Positions 63,453 through 64,000 of a DNA stretch of 64,000 bases are shown here, in pieces. The stretch is from Peptoclostridium sp965368085 (GTDB lineage Bacteria; Bacillota; Clostridia; Peptostreptococcales; Peptostreptococcaceae), in NCBI GenBank assembly GCA_965368085.1, contig CBDULP010000006.1:43257-107256 (forward strand), in the 5' to 3' direction. Positions within the stretch are counted from its first letter, which is position 1. Every line of letters starts with the position of its first letter. The notes beneath the pieces were generated by a model that worked only from the letters and a program-made list of their open reading frames with translations, ran no database searches and was not told the origin of the DNA. A program made the position numbers and the translations under genes.

Positions 63453-63476
63453 CAGTGGTCAGCACTCCACATGTGT
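63453..63476. repeat. Right attachment site (attR) of the inserted element
   Basis: CTCCACATGTGT (63465-63476) repeats the left copy. The inner flank CAGTGGTCAGCAC (63453-63465) is complementary to the left inner arm at 11 of 13 positions, as expected when attP is rebuilt. Confidence 0.7.
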
Positions 63477-63497
63477 CGTATAGATAAGCATATCCAC
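63465..63497 (-). pseudogene. RlmD/RumA-like remnant at the right boundary
   Basis: The minus strand reads VDMLIYTTHVE across the outer flank and the repeat. This resembles the conserved VDMFPxTxHVE near the end of RlmD-type methyltransferases. Upstream coding sequence is not seen: a dispersed repeat and the rbgA terminator follow. Confidence 0.5.
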
Positions 63498-63537
63498 ACA
63501 TAAAAGAATCCAGATGGAATGGCTAGGCCGATTTTAT

Positions 63538-63660
63538 GGAGTTTTGTAAAATTTCTCATTGAAATGCAAAGCTGAATCCGTTGGAATTTTGGACTGTTTG
63601 AGCGAAGCGAGTTTCCAAAATTCCCGGATTCAGCGCGCATGAAATGTTAGAAATATCAAA
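63538..63660. repeat. Dispersed intergenic repeat, well-preserved copy
   Basis: GCTGAATCCG plus GGAATTTTGGA (63571-63593) face TCCAAAATTCC plus CGGATTCAGC (63614-63634): a 21-bp stem with a 2-base bulge. The loop is CTGTTTGAGCGAAGCGAG. The leading part GGAGTTTTGTAAAA...CATTGAAAT recurs at 2078-2150. Confidence 0.65.
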
Positions 63661-63752
63661 ACGTAAGATTATCGGCTGTTTATTCCGCTGGATTCTCTAT
63701 TTACACATTTTCAACCGTTTCAATATTTCGCATTTGCTTTAAAGGTTTTCAT

Positions 63753-63783
63753 AAAAAAAAGAGAAGGCATATGCCTTCTCTTT
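63753..63783 (-). terminator. Terminator of rbgA
   Basis: AAAGAGAAGGCAT pairs perfectly with ATGCCTTCTCTTT over 13 bp, followed by a T run on the minus strand. Confidence 0.9.
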
Positions 63784-63795
63784 CCATTTCCCGTT

Positions 63796-64000
63796 CTATT
63801 CTGTTTCCTGCTCTATATCCTTCGGTCTTTCAAGGGTTATTCTTCCCATCATGCCGCTTCTGAACTCCTGAAGCACTATGTTGGCTATTCTAGTATAGTC
63901 ATACTCCCTGCCAGGCAGTATGCAGCCTCTTTTCTTGCCTATAGTCTCCATTGTATCCAAAGGAGTCTCTCCAAGTTCGTCAAGCTTGTATTTGCCTGCA
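63796..64000 (-). CDS. rbgA: Ribosome biogenesis GTPase A, C-terminal part
   Basis: The last 68 residues of a gene that continues past the right edge. TIGKKRGCILPGREYDYTRIANIVLQEFRSGMMGRITLE is the typical C-terminal domain of RbgA/YlqF, which acts in late 50S subunit assembly. rbgA normally lies directly upstream of rnhB in Firmicutes; here the inserted region separates them. Confidence 0.9.
   Translation of the reverse strand, partial: AGKYKLDELGETPLDTMETIGKKRGCILPGREYDYTRIANIVLQEFRSGMMGRITLERPKDIEQETE

Larger units (their letters stand above)
53923..63476. mobile_element. Decayed serine-recombinase integrative element carrying a Lamassu-like defence operon
   Basis: About 9.5 kb lies between two copies of CTCCACATGTGT. 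It holds, left to right, a truncated large serine recombinase, an ISL3 element, an IS3 element, a gene remnant and the three-gene defence operon. It is visibly more AT-rich than the flanks. The recombinase remnant ends next to one repeat, as in intact elements. Inner flanks reconstruct a dyad attP, outer flanks a continuous reading frame. No conjugation or replication gene remains, so it is probably immobile now. It splits the common rbgA-rnhB gene order. Confidence 0.7.

Noticed and set aside
63452..63640. 62-residue minus-strand frame next to attR
   Set aside because: It lies over the dispersed hairpin repeat and the att site, with no ribosome site; not a gene.
1..64000. CRISPR arrays, tRNA and rRNA genes
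   Set aside because: I looked for regularly spaced repeats and conserved RNA sequences and saw none; the only tRNA-related element is the T-box leader at 13.5-13.8 kb.

Overview
This 64 kb window looks like chromosome of a low-to-moderate-GC, Gram-positive, probably strictly anaerobic member of the Clostridia. The reasons are CodY, a T-box-controlled asnA, scpAB, RNase J, the alaS-ireB-ruvX-DUF1292 block, the rbgA/rnhB/ylqG/ylqH/yraN/comM/dprA/topA/codY block, several TTG starts with strong GGAGG sites, and a rubredoxin plus superoxide reductase pair instead of visible catalase or SOD. A family close to Peptostreptococcaceae (Peptoclostridium-like) is my guess, not something I can prove. I saw no rRNA, tRNA or CRISPR array. 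Most genes are on the minus strand.

Layout. 0-8 kb: surface and envelope lipoproteins (a partial DUF3160 protein, an FG-GAP/VCBS-like anchored protein, a polysaccharide deacetylase), a cold-shock protein, the BrnQ amino-acid carrier, an orphan GlnL-type response regulator and a PLP aminotransferase. 8-12 kb: aconitase, NAD-isocitrate dehydrogenase and a GntR regulator, the oxidative TCA branch leading to 2-oxoglutarate. 12-16 kb: asnA behind an Asn T-box, rubredoxin/superoxide reductase, and a sirtuin. 16-24 kb: an SH3b-DUF4015 lipoprotein, an RpiR regulator, surE, mnmM, a GNAT protein, rluB, scpB, scpA and an M50 protease. 24-29 kb: rnjA, fur, and feoA-feoB with an unlisted small Cys-rich gene behind a Fur box. 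29-35 kb: DUF1292, ruvX, a large phosphatase-like membrane protein, ireB, alaS. 35-38 kb: mnmA, iscU, iscS, iscR. 38-47 kb: pyruvate carboxylase, rarA, codY, topA. 47-53 kb: dprA, comM, yraN, the ylqH and ylqG homologues, rnhB. Pyruvate carboxylase (oxaloacetate), aconitase and isocitrate dehydrogenase together would supply 2-oxoglutarate and glutamate; CodY, T-box, GlnL-like and BrnQ functions fit a nitrogen-centred metabolism.

The accessory region is 53.9-63.5 kb, between rnhB (plus one methyltransferase gene) and rbgA, two genes that are neighbours in many Firmicutes. It is bounded by a 12-bp direct repeat (53923-53934 and 63465-63476). Next to the left copy lies the C-terminal remnant of a large serine recombinase. 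Joining the inner flanks of the two repeats rebuilds a near-perfect dyad of the kind expected for a serine-integrase attP. Joining the outer flanks rebuilds an in-frame peptide that looks like the C-terminus of an RlmD/RumA 23S rRNA methyltransferase. I therefore read this as an integrated, now decayed serine-recombinase element. It has been hit by an ISL3-family element (transposase split at an A8 tract) and an IS3-family element.

The surviving cargo is a three-gene operon with 4-bp ATGA overlaps: a nuclease-like protein, a small middle component and a Rad50/SMC-like ATPase with a CPVC zinc hook. This architecture matches the Lamassu / ABC-three-component anti-phage and anti-plasmid systems and is the most interesting system in the window.
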